DNA of 64,000 bases, from contig NZ_JAFEUV020000006.1 of the NCBI RefSeq assembly GCF_017355915.2, positions 1 to 64,000 of the forward strand, given 5' to 3'. Origin of the DNA: Telluribacter roseus. Lineage in GTDB: Bacteria; Bacteroidota; Bacteroidia; Cytophagales; Spirosomataceae. The notes below the pieces were generated by a model that saw only the letters and a list, made by a program, of their open reading frames with translations, was not told where the DNA came from and ran no database searches. Below, piece after piece: positions 1 through 7,345 of the stretch. The number at the start of each line of letters is the position of its first letter. Position 1 is the first letter of the stretch. The position numbers and the translations under genes are program-made.

Positions 1-216
1 GGTGGACCCACCGCTGGTGCACCGGTTGTCACGCCAGTGGCATGGCCGGGTAGCTATGTGGGGAACAGATAAGCGCTGAAAGCATCTAAGTGCGAAACTG
101 GCCCGAAGATGAGTCTTCCCTAGAAGGGTCGTTGTAGACGACAACGTTGATAGGCCACAGGTGTACGCGCTGAAAGGCGTTTAGCTGAGTGGTACTAATC
201 ACCCAAGAGCTTGCTT
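1..216 (+). rRNA. 23S rRNA, 3' end (partial)
   Basis: This is the last part of a large-subunit rRNA, entering from the left edge. It shows the conserved end-of-23S phrases, including the AAGCATCTAAG block, the segment reading GAAGATGAG, and the GGTACTAATC block just before the 3' end. The mature end is placed near 216 by analogy with other 23S genes, so a few bases either way are possible. It is followed by a spacer of about 120 bp and the 5S gene, which is the usual order of a bacterial rRNA operon read on the plus strand. Confidence 0.95.
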
Positions 217-340
217 AACAGTATTTTCTTAGCTGCTTTTTCTTTTCTTTTTTCTTCTAACCTTGTCAAAGACAAAGATGCGGGTACAGTGGTCTTAGCT
301 CTAAACAGCTACCACGGTAGTACCTGACACTCCCCAGGCC

Positions 341-453
341 TGATGGTGGCTATGGGGCGGGTGATCACCTCTTCCCATCCCGAACAGAGAAGTTAAGCCC
401 CGCACCGCCGATGATACTGGGTCTTCGCCCGGTAAAGTAGGTAGCCGCCACAC
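341..453 (+). rRNA. 5S rRNA
   Basis: The stretch contains the invariant 5S core CCCATCCCGAACAGAGAAG (roughly 375-393) and then the AAGCCCCGC segment. The two ends pair to form the terminal helix (TGGTGGCTA near 344 with TAGCCGCCA near 442). Length of about 113 nt fits 5S. It lies 125 bp after the 23S 3' end and is followed by terminator hairpins, so it closes the rRNA operon. Exact ends are approximate. Confidence 0.95.
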
Positions 454-465
454 CCTATCAAGCAC

Positions 466-496
466 AAGGAGTCGCAGCACACGCTGTGGCTCCTTT
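466..496 (+). terminator. rRNA operon terminator hairpin 1
   Basis: The arms AGGAGTCGCAGC (467-478) and GCTGTGGCTCCT (483-494) pair around a short loop with two G-U pairs, followed by TTTGCTGTTT. It is located just after 5S, as expected for the end of the rRNA transcript. Confidence 0.75.
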
Positions 497-538
497 GCTG
501 TTTATACCTACCACTGCACTTCGTTAACAGCAATAGAG

Positions 539-570
539 GGCTCTTCCCACAAGGGAGGAGCCTTTTTTTA
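539..570. terminator. rRNA operon terminator hairpin 2
   Basis: A G+C-rich hairpin, GGCTCTTCCC pairing with GGGAGGAGCC around an ACAA loop (539-562), runs straight into a seven-T tract at 563-569. This is a textbook intrinsic terminator on the plus strand, giving the rRNA operon two hairpins in tandem. Confidence 0.85.
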
Positions 571-777
571 TATCTACTTCCAGTCATCAAACAACCTATT
601 ACTGCCTTTTGGAATTAGCTTACCTGACCAATAGGTTGGTAAGTATTTACTAATTTTCCACACTTGTTTAATACGCATTTAACAAAACTTCTAAACAGGT
701 CGTTGTCCAATTTGTAGATACTGTTCTATGCTTTGTAGAAAACTACGATAGTCATACCTATTAAATACTTCTGACCT

Positions 778-1278
778 ATGCTGGATCTTTCACCAAAAAC
801 AAACTGCGATACCTTTACAAGTATCCGAACCACAACTCCTTTGCTACTAGGAATGGAGTTTTTTACCAAGCCTGTCAAAAAGAATGAATGGGAGGAATTG
901 CAGGCAATGCATCAGAAAAAAGGCTGGATATATGACTTACGCCAGGCCAGACCTTATCTGGCTGGTCGTAAAAAGGCAGTAGTCGTGACAGACTTGTCAC
1001 AGCAGATCATCTGGACCAGCCAGGGCTTTACACGCATGACCGGGTATACTTTTTGTGAAGTCTTCAAAAAAAGACCTTCTTTTCTGCAAGGAGAAATGAC
1101 CCAGCCTGAGATCAGAGGCAAGATCAGAGAGTGTCTGGCTGAACGGGAACAATTCAAAGGAAGTATCATTAACTACCGTAAGTCGGGGCAGTTTTATACC
1201 TGTGATGTACACATTATTCCTGTTTTCAACGCTAAACAGGAACTGATGAACTTCATAGCTCTCGAGCAAGAGAAGTAG
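778..1278 (+). CDS. LOV-like PAS domain protein lacking the adduct cysteine
   Basis: A short stand-alone sensory protein of 166 residues. Residues about 65-165 form one PAS domain closest in pattern to LOV photoreceptors: TGY, then SFLQG, then a NYRKSG block and a final beta strand. In LOV domains the motif is GRNCRFLQ. Here it reads KKRPSFLQ (residues 97-104), so the flavin-binding cysteine is replaced by Pro100 and the neighbouring Asn by Arg. A normal flavin-cysteinyl photocycle is therefore not expected. No output domain is attached. The first 25 residues look unlike the family, and a second ATG at 853 (residue 26) is an equally good start. Upstream there is only a near-miss promoter box around 727-735. 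It stands alone between the rRNA operon and the acetyltransferase gene. Confidence 0.8.
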   Translation: MLDLSPKTNCDTFTSIRTTTPLLLGMEFFTKPVKKNEWEELQAMHQKKGWIYDLRQARPYLAGRKKAVVVTDLSQQIIWTSQGFTRMTGYTFCEVFKKRPSFLQGEMTQPEIRGKIRECLAEREQFKGSIINYRKSGQFYTCDVHIIPVFNAKQELMNFIALEQEK

Positions 1279-1322
1279 GTAAGGTACCAGAAGAATTCGG
1301 ACTACAAACTGCATAATAACCT

Positions 1323-1655
1323 ATGACAAGTAATCATGCGATTATACATGAGCCTGATAAGCTGCAATTCGTAATTCATACCGAATACGGAGAGGCAGTT
1401 CAGATGTATGAATGGGAAAATGGTGATATGGCTATCAATCATACGGAAGTACCCGTGGAGCTGGAAGGTAAAGGATACGGAACAGCTCTGGCAAGATATA
1501 CCCTTGAATATGCAGAGAAGGAGGGCATAAAGATCAAGCCTTACTGCCTGTTTATGGAGGAATACATCCATGCTCACGCCCAGCAGTACAAGCACCTCAT
1601 TGCGGATGATTTTGATCCGGATGCTATGATCAATGAGCAGTCGGAAGAGCCTTGA
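1323..1655 (+). CDS. small GNAT-like N-acetyltransferase (COG2388 type)
   Basis: A 110-residue protein of the minimal acetyltransferase-like family (COG2388, similar to NATD1/YjdJ). The acetyl-CoA binding loop appears as GKGYGTALA (residues about 50-58), preceded by the VPVELEGKG strand-loop and followed by a helix with an aromatic YCLFMEEYIHAH strand-helix segment typical of the family. The substrate is unknown. The stop codon at 1653-1655 directly abuts the stop of the convergent pseudouridine synthase gene at 1656. It begins 44 bp after the PAS gene and may be cotranscribed with it. Confidence 0.85.
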   Translation: MTSNHAIIHEPDKLQFVIHTEYGEAVQMYEWENGDMAINHTEVPVELEGKGYGTALARYTLEYAEKEGIKIKPYCLFMEEYIHAHAQQYKHLIADDFDPDAMINEQSEEP

Positions 1656-2237
1656 TTACAGGATCTTTTTGATTAGCTCTTTTCCTTCCACTTCTCTGAC
1701 TTCGCCAGGCTGCATAGTACCGAGTACCGTGTTGCCTATGGCCCAGCGTACGAGTCGGAGCGTGGGAAAGCCTACGGCCGCCGTCATACGCCGCACCTGT
1801 CGGTTTTTTCCTTCATAGAGTGATAGGGATACCCAGGAGGTTGGGATATTCTGCCGGAAGCGAATCGGAGGATTTCGCTCTGGTAATTGTGGTTCATCAA
1901 TAGCTACGGCACGCGCGGGAAGCGTTTCGTAGCTTTTTCCATTTATGGATATTGTCACTCCCTTTGATAAATTTTCACAAGCCTCTTCCGTGATAACACC
2001 TTCTACCTGTACGTAATAGGTACGGTAGTGTTTGTTGCGGGGTTCGAGTAGTTTGGTCTTTAGCCAATTATCATTGGTAAGTAATAATAATCCTTCACTA
2101 TCCGCATCCAGACGTCCTACGGGATATACATCCTTAGGAAATGTAAAGTCCAGATCAGCCAGAGTAGGTTTGTCGCCCTCCCGGCTGAATTGGGAAAGCA
2201 TTCCATAAGGCTTGTATATCAGAAAGTAACGGAGCAA
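1656..2237 (-). CDS. rluE: 23S rRNA pseudouridine synthase, RluE type
   Basis: A 193-residue member of the RsuA/RluB/E/F family of pseudouridine synthases. The catalytic motif GRLDADSEGLLLLTND (about residues 42-57) carries the essential Asp in GRLD. The N-terminal KPYGMLSQF strand and the QVRRMTAAVGFPTLRLVR block near residue 145-165 are family hallmarks. There is no N-terminal S4 domain, which together with the length matches RluE, the enzyme that modifies U2457 in E. coli 23S rRNA. The start is TTG at 2237, since an in-frame stop lies a few codons further upstream and no ATG intervenes. The specific rRNA position is inferred from family, not shown by the sequence. Confidence 0.9.
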   Translation of the reverse strand: MLRYFLIYKPYGMLSQFSREGDKPTLADLDFTFPKDVYPVGRLDADSEGLLLLTNDNWLKTKLLEPRNKHYRTYYVQVEGVITEEACENLSKGVTISINGKSYETLPARAVAIDEPQLPERNPPIRFRQNIPTSWVSLSLYEGKNRQVRRMTAAVGFPTLRLVRWAIGNTVLGTMQPGEVREVEGKELIKKIL

Positions 2238-2317
2238 AATATCAGAATAAGAATATATATCAAACTACTAAGTACTACCAGTACTAACCAGCACTGCCAG
2301 GCAATGTTTCGGTGCTT

Positions 2318-3085
2318 CTACTGAGCTATTTCCAGCCATACAGGGCAATGATCGGAATGGACAGCCTCACAGATCTGGCGGCAGTTGACCAACCGGTCAC
2401 GGAGCGTATCCGTTACAGACTGGTAGTCGATACGCCAGCCTTTGTTATTGGTCCGGGCACCCGCCCGGTAGCTCCACCAGCTGTATTCGGTGAGTTCAGG
2501 ATTTAGGTGCCGGAAGGCATCCGTAAAGCCGCTGCTAAACCACTTGGTCATCCATTCGCGTTCTTCGGGTAGAAATCCGGTAGTGTTCTTGTTGCGAATG
2601 GGGTCATGTATGTCATTGGGCGTATGGGCAATGTTATAATCTCCGCAGATGATCAGGTTCGGACGCGTCTGACGTAGCGTATGAGCATATTCAAAAAAGT
2701 CGTCCAGGAAGCGCATTTTCAGGTCCTGACGCACCTCGCCGCTAGTACCCGAAGGGAAGTAGCAGTTAAGGATGGTAACATCTCCGAAATCAGCCCGTAT
2801 CACACGTCCTTCGCAGTCATATAGTGAGAGTCCACAACCATCTACCATCAGGTCAGGCGTAGTCCGGGAGAGTATGGCTACTCCGCTGTATCCTTTTTTC
2901 TCGGCTGCATGCCAGCCCCTGACCTGATAACCCAAAGCCTCAAAGCCCGATAGGTCTACCTGATCCTGGGTAGCTTTTACTTCCTGAAAACAAAGTACAT
3001 CGTATGATTTATCGCTGAGCCAGTCGATCAGGCCATTCTTGATAGCCGCCCGAATGCCATTCACATTATAGGAGAGGATCTGCAT
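2318..3085 (-). CDS. xth: exodeoxyribonuclease III
   Basis: A 255-residue AP endonuclease / 3'-5' exonuclease of base excision repair. Conserved motifs of the exonuclease III (EEP) fold are present in order: SYNVNGIRAA (residues 5-14), CFQEVKA with the metal-binding Glu, GVAILSR, a GDYNIAHTPNDIHDP block with the Asp/Asn active-site pair, WWSYRAGAR, WRIDY and the final SDHCPV with catalytic Asp-His. Length equals the family norm, and the protein looks complete. It is transcribed on the minus strand and a long leader with a candidate structured element lies upstream (3086-3253). Confidence 0.95.
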   Translation of the reverse strand: MQILSYNVNGIRAAIKNGLIDWLSDKSYDVLCFQEVKATQDQVDLSGFEALGYQVRGWHAAEKKGYSGVAILSRTTPDLMVDGCGLSLYDCEGRVIRADFGDVTILNCYFPSGTSGEVRQDLKMRFLDDFFEYAHTLRQTRPNLIICGDYNIAHTPNDIHDPIRNKNTTGFLPEEREWMTKWFSSGFTDAFRHLNPELTEYSWWSYRAGARTNNKGWRIDYQSVTDTLRDRLVNCRQICEAVHSDHCPVWLEIAQ

Positions 3086-3145
3086 GGATAATAGCTGTTA
3101 GTTAGTAGCTTTTGGTTATTAGTAGTTAGGTGTTAACTTGTTGAG

Positions 3146-3208
3146 CCTATCCTTATCCCGTGTCTCCACTGGCCCCGACCACGTTTGGGTAACTTCTCGT
3201 TGGATAGG
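3146..3208 (-). other. candidate structured leader RNA upstream of xth
   Basis: The 7-base arms CCTATCC (3146-3152) and GGATAGG (3202-3208) are perfectly complementary and enclose about 50 bases. On the minus strand the interior contains a small hairpin with GTG and CAC arms capped by a GAGA (GNRA-type) tetraloop at 3158-3172. The element would lie in the 5' leader of xth if transcription starts at the -7 box at 3246-3253. I do not recognise a named riboswitch, and this may be chance pairing. Confidence 0.3.
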
Positions 3209-3245
3209 AAAAAAGCAACCGAAGTACTGCTTTCAAATCAGGTTG

Positions 3246-3253
3246 CAAAGCTA
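3246..3253 (-). promoter_or_regulatory. possible -7 box (TAGCTTTG) for xth
   Basis: On the minus strand this octamer reads TAGCTTTG, an exact match to the Bacteroidota -7 consensus TAnnTTTG. No good -33 TTG was found at the usual distance. It would give a leader of about 150 nt for xth. Confidence 0.35.
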
Positions 3254-3283
3254 ATGTCTATGTACCTAAACCCTAACACCTAT

Positions 3284-3322
3284 AACAAAAAACCTCCCGA
3301 ACCGTAGAAGTTCCGGGAGGTC
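3284..3322 (-). terminator. terminator of the MFS transporter gene
   Basis: Read on the minus strand, GTTCCGGGAGGT-type arms (3310-3321 with 3292-3302, one bulge) form a stable hairpin followed by six T residues (3292-3287 on the plus strand is an A tract). It lies 24 bp after the stop of the transporter gene. Confidence 0.85.
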
Positions 3323-3345
3323 TTGAAAAGATATTATAAAACCCA

Positions 3346-4563
3346 TCAGGCTACTACTACTTCGCCTTCCTGAACAGGTGCTTTGGTCTTGTTATCCTTG
3401 AAGAACAGAATGAACAGAAGCAGTACTACTACCGCAATGGCAGCAGGTACCATCCAGATCGCGGTCCAATTTTTCAGGCCATCCTGGGTATAGTAGTCGG
3501 CAGTAATACCCGAAAGCCATGAACCAATACCCATACCGATGCCGTAGGTAGCCAGAGTAATAAGTCCCTGAGCGGATGATTTAATCTTGGCACCGGCTTT
3601 GTTGTCTGTATAGATCTGTCCGGTCACAAAGAAGAAATCGTAGCATACACCGTGTAGAATGATGGCCATGTAGAACATCCACTCTCCTGAACCAGCATCG
3701 CCGTAGCCAAAGAAAATGAAGCGCAGAATCCAGGCAATCAGACCAACTACCAGCATCCACTTCACGCCTAAGCGGGTAAAAGCTACCGGAATCAGAAGCA
3801 TGAAGAAGAACTCCGAGGCCTGTCCCAGCGACATTTTATTCTCTACGTTAGCCATCCCCGAGTCAGTCAGGGATGGGTTAGCCATGGCGTAGTAGAAGGA
3901 AAGGGGGATACAGATCAGGACCGACGAGATAAAGAATACGGCAAAAGAACGATCCTTGAACAGCTTGAACGCGTCCAGACCGGCCACCTCGGAAAACGAA
4001 GTACCCTCCGATGGCTTGGGAGGTGTGTTGGGCAGGAAGAACGAAAAGATACCCAGGATAAGCGCTGAGTACATCGAAAGCTGGAAGATCGCCACCTTAT
4101 CACCTATTGCATAGTACCCTACGATGTTGGTAACCACGATCCAGGCTACAGTACCCATAACCCGGATGGGAGGGAACTCCGTCTCCGAATTCTTCATCTG
4201 CTGCATCGCAATGGAGCTCGTCAGGGCCAGGGTAGGGGCAAAGGTAAGGCAGTAGGTCAGGATCATCCAGAAGAAAGTATCAGCATCCTGAGTCTGGATC
4301 AGGAAGAAGAGTACCGCAGCCCCGGCCAGGTTGAGTACGCCCAGTACTTTCTGAGCGGCAAAATAGCGATCCGCGATCATCCCCACGAAAAAAGGAGCCA
4401 CAATCATGGCCAGCGAGAAGGCAGCGTAGGCATTACCTACCTGTCCGCCCGATGCACCAAGCTGTGTAAACATGTACTTACTCATTTGGCCATACCAAGC
4501 TCCCCAGACAAAGAACTGGAGAAACATCATGACCATCAATTGAATGCGAACGCTGGTCTTCAT
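3346..4563 (-). CDS. NupG-family MFS transporter
   Basis: A 405-residue inner-membrane transporter of the nucleoside:H+ symporter (NupG/XapB) branch of the major facilitator superfamily. About twelve hydrophobic segments are visible. Family features include the opening motif QFFVWGAWY (residues about 16-24), the loop between TM2 and TM3 with GMIADRYFAAQK (MFS motif A-like), and the central PPIRVMGTVAWI segment. In Bacteroidota, members of this branch often sit with sugar-catabolism genes and may carry sugars or glycosides instead of nucleosides. Neighbours here are a DUF2264 protein and a GH26 mannanase, which supports a carbohydrate role, but the substrate cannot be read from sequence. Confidence 0.85.
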   Translation of the reverse strand: MKTSVRIQLMVMMFLQFFVWGAWYGQMSKYMFTQLGASGGQVGNAYAAFSLAMIVAPFFVGMIADRYFAAQKVLGVLNLAGAAVLFFLIQTQDADTFFWMILTYCLTFAPTLALTSSIAMQQMKNSETEFPPIRVMGTVAWIVVTNIVGYYAIGDKVAIFQLSMYSALILGIFSFFLPNTPPKPSEGTSFSEVAGLDAFKLFKDRSFAVFFISSVLICIPLSFYYAMANPSLTDSGMANVENKMSLGQASEFFFMLLIPVAFTRLGVKWMLVVGLIAWILRFIFFGYGDAGSGEWMFYMAIILHGVCYDFFFVTGQIYTDNKAGAKIKSSAQGLITLATYGIGMGIGSWLSGITADYYTQDGLKNWTAIWMVPAAIAVVVLLLFILFFKDNKTKAPVQEGEVVVA

Positions 4564-4669
4564 ATAGTGAAAAGAAAAGAAGGGGTTTTAGTTATATGTT
4601 AACGTTAAATGTACAATATAAGATATTAATGTAAAAATTTTAAAAAGTCCGTAGATCTGACTCCAACCT

Positions 4670-5887
4670 CTAAATTGCATGATCTGCGGGTAAATCTACG
4701 CCACTCCATACCTTGCGCGAAGTCCAGTCAGCCGCCGGAGCCGCCCAGAAATCGTGCGACTGAGGTAAGCCAAGCGGGAGCAATGCCTCGGCGCACAGGT
4801 ACAGGCTACCGGTAGAAATATACCGCTCTCCCAGGGCCGGTTGATGCCCATACAGTCCGATCTGTAGCCAGCCTTTGGCGTCGAAGGTATCGGGGCGCTC
4901 CATTGTTTTGCGAATAACGGCCGTAAGAGCGGAACGAACCTGAGCGGGGGATACGCCTTCGGGAAGCTGCCCGACCAGGGCCATATTAGCCAGGTGCTGA
5001 AAAGCGCCCGCACGGTAGGCTATGGAGCGGCCGATGATCGGGAAGGTACCATCAGGAGCGATCAGGCGTTCCTGAATGGCCGCGTAGCGTACTGCCCTCT
5101 TCGTCACATTCTCATATATACTCTGATAGGTTTTGTCGGCCGGGGCTATGATCGTTAGTATATCAAAGAGGAAAGGCTGAATGACGTAGCTATTGTAGTA
5201 GTCCCAGTGGAAGTTGGGGCCGTCGCCGTACATACTATCGCCCATGTACCACTGCTCGTGCTGTCGGATGGCGTAGTCGAGCCGCATCTTGTCGTATTCG
5301 TAGCCGTACCTGGCAAAGAAGGCCTCTATCATGCCACTAAACAGGAGCCAGTTACTGAACCCGGGACGTATCACACGGCTGCTCTGGAAAGCCTTCACCA
5401 CATTCGATTTTACCTCATCGGACAGGCTGTTCCATAGGGCCGGAGCCCGGACCAGGCTGTGTGCGAGGAAAGCGGCATCTACCAGGGGCTGTCCACCCTT
5501 ATTGAAGTTCAGGAAGTCTTTGGCCGCAGGATTGGTAGCGTTGGCAAGCGCCTGCTGGGCCAGCCTGAAGTAGGTAGTATGTAATTTTTTTTCTTCGGTA
5601 TCCGATATAGTACTGAGGTTGAGCCAGGGACCAATACCCGCCATCAACCTTCCAAATGCTTCGAGGTGCGTATACTGGGGGCGGTCGTTAGTTTTGCCTT
5701 CAACGGGCATAGTGGCCTTGAGGGTATCATTAGCCAGATTACCCAGTACGGGCTTAGCCAGCTTGTCCAGGTGAGCCAGCCAGAAGGTACGGTCAGAAGG
5801 TGGGGGTGTGGATGCAAAAGCCCGCAGATTACCAGTACCCAGTATACTGGAGGTACCGAGAGTTTTGAGGAAGAGGCGTCGGAGCAT
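4670..5887 (-). CDS. secreted DUF2264 family protein
   Basis: About 405 residues. The chosen start is the internal ATG at 5887 because the protein then opens with LRRLFLKTLGTSSILG, a Tat/Sec-like leader typical of exported Bacteroidota proteins. A longer reading from 5929 adds 14 unlikely residues. The body matches the DUF2264 pattern: FGRLMAGIGPWL, the DFLNF-QPLVDAAFLA region, a NWLLFSGMIEAFF helix and the GDSMYGDGPNFHWDYYNSYV block (near residues 220-240) with conserved acidic and aromatic residues. DUF2264 proteins have an alpha/alpha-barrel-like pattern suggestive of polysaccharide-degrading enzymes, but the reaction is not established. It diverges from the GH26 gene, and the two may share a carbohydrate source. 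Confidence 0.85.
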   Translation of the reverse strand: MLRRLFLKTLGTSSILGTGNLRAFASTPPPSDRTFWLAHLDKLAKPVLGNLANDTLKATMPVEGKTNDRPQYTHLEAFGRLMAGIGPWLNLSTISDTEEKKLHTTYFRLAQQALANATNPAAKDFLNFNKGGQPLVDAAFLAHSLVRAPALWNSLSDEVKSNVVKAFQSSRVIRPGFSNWLLFSGMIEAFFARYGYEYDKMRLDYAIRQHEQWYMGDSMYGDGPNFHWDYYNSYVIQPFLFDILTIIAPADKTYQSIYENVTKRAVRYAAIQERLIAPDGTFPIIGRSIAYRAGAFQHLANMALVGQLPEGVSPAQVRSALTAVIRKTMERPDTFDAKGWLQIGLYGHQPALGERYISTGSLYLCAEALLPLGLPQSHDFWAAPAADWTSRKVWSGVDLPADHAI

Positions 5888-6071
5888 AGGAATATCAGTA
5901 GTAGGACAAATATGGTCCGTGCAGGCCATATTTGCAAGTAAACGTATGGTTACTATGGTTGTGGCTACTATTTATTTTTGAGTAGTTATAGAAGTAAAGA
6001 CGATTCTGATACTATTTTAACAGAAGCTGATATAAAATTTTATGCGGGCAGTAGCTACCCCCGATTCACGT

Positions 6072-6079
6072 TATTTTTG
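6072..6079 (+). promoter_or_regulatory. -7 box (TATTTTTG) of the GH26 gene
   Basis: An exact match to TAnnTTTG located 31 bp before the ATG at 6110. It lies in the divergent intergenic region between the DUF2264 and GH26 genes. A convincing -33 element is not seen. Confidence 0.5.
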
Positions 6080-6109
6080 AGGAAGTAAAAAGTGAATCTA
6101 AATCTTCTA

Positions 6110-7255
6110 ATGAAAAAGAATGTAATAGTAGCGGTAGCAGTGGCCCTGCTTTCGCTGGGGGCTGTACAGGCACAAAAGGGGAAGCCTATCGATAAGAAGG
6201 CTACTCCTGAAACCAAAGCTCTGTTCAAGAATCTTGATAAACTTTCTAAAAACCATACGCTCTTTGGGCATCAGCACGCGACCGAGTACGGTCATGGCTG
6301 GGCTGGTGAGGAGGATCGTTCGGATGTGAAGTCGGTGACAGGTTCGCATCCGGCTGTGATAGGGGTTGATTTCAGCGGGTTTTCAGGGCGCTCGCCGGAG
6401 GCTATCCGTAAAGCCAAAGAGGACCTTCGTAAGAATGTCGTAGATACCTACAACCGGGGTGGGGTTACTACCGTAGCCTGGCACTTTTCCAATCCGGTAT
6501 CGCCGGGCGGATTCTACTGGAAAGATTCGGTGTCGCTACCGGCGGTTAAGTACATCATTCCCGGCGGAGAGGCGCATGAGCAGTACAAAGAGATCCTGAG
6601 AGGGATTGGAGATTGGGCGCATAGCATACGAGGAGCCGATGGCAAGCTGGTGCCCGTTATCTTCCGTCCTTTTCATGAGTTTGACGGCGGCTGGTTCTGG
6701 TGGGGTAAGCCCCATACGTCGCGCGAAGAGTATATCTCCCTGTGGCGCTTTACGGTATCCTACCTGCGCGACAGCCTGGGCGTGCATAACTTCATCTATG
6801 CCTTTTCACCGGACAACCGGTTCAACACCGAAGAAGAGTTTCTGGAGAGGTACCCCGGTGATGAGTGGGTGGATATGGTAGGTATGGATAACTACGGCGA
6901 TATGGGACGTGACCGGTACGATCTGGCTACAGCTTCACGCAAGCTGAAGATTGTATCCGACTATGCGCAGAAAGCCGGTAAACTGGCCGCCTTCACCGAA
7001 ACCGGTCTGGAGTCGATACCGGATACCACCTGGTGGAACAATACCCTGCTGAAGGTGATGAGGACCGACAATATGAAGCTAGCCTACGTACTGGTGTGGC
7101 GGAATGATGTCCGTAGCCCCACGCACTACTACGCCCCCTATCCGGGACATACCAGTGTACCGGATTTTATCAAGTTTTACAACGATCCGTACACGCTATT
7201 CGAAAAAGACCTGAAAGAAATATACCGGAGAAAGAAGTTCCTTGGTATATTCTAG
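6110..7255 (+). CDS. secreted GH26 beta-mannanase-like glycoside hydrolase
   Basis: A 381-residue glycoside hydrolase of family 26 (mainly endo-beta-1,4-mannanases). The start at 6110 gives a clean signal peptide (KKNVIVAVAVALLSLGAVQA), and a GTG start at 6092 would only add six residues in front. Catalytic features: the acid/base Glu190 lies in FRPFHEFDGGWFWWG and the nucleophile Glu297 in AAFTETGLE. GHQHATEYG near residue 50 and SGFSGRSPE further on also match the family. The product should hydrolyse mannan or a related beta-glycan in the periplasm or at the surface. It is a single-gene unit with a TAnnTTTG box upstream and a strong terminator downstream. Confidence 0.92.
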   Translation: MKKNVIVAVAVALLSLGAVQAQKGKPIDKKATPETKALFKNLDKLSKNHTLFGHQHATEYGHGWAGEEDRSDVKSVTGSHPAVIGVDFSGFSGRSPEAIRKAKEDLRKNVVDTYNRGGVTTVAWHFSNPVSPGGFYWKDSVSLPAVKYIIPGGEAHEQYKEILRGIGDWAHSIRGADGKLVPVIFRPFHEFDGGWFWWGKPHTSREEYISLWRFTVSYLRDSLGVHNFIYAFSPDNRFNTEEEFLERYPGDEWVDMVGMDNYGDMGRDRYDLATASRKLKIVSDYAQKAGKLAAFTETGLESIPDTTWWNNTLLKVMRTDNMKLAYVLVWRNDVRSPTHYYAPYPGHTSVPDFIKFYNDPYTLFEKDLKEIYRRKKFLGIF

Positions 7256-7290
7256 AAGCAGTAGCGGCTGTACCACTACTTACTAGGTAC

Positions 7291-7326
7291 AACAAGAGCG
7301 GAGGACCACGTCCTCCGCTCTTGTTG
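7291..7326. terminator. bidirectional terminator between GH26 and kinase genes
   Basis: A perfect 16-base stem (7291-7306 with 7310-7325) has a 3-base loop. T residues follow on the plus strand and TT-rich sequence on the other. It separates two convergent genes and probably serves both. Confidence 0.85.
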
Positions 7327-7345
7327 TTTAGGGCTAAGTTTACTA

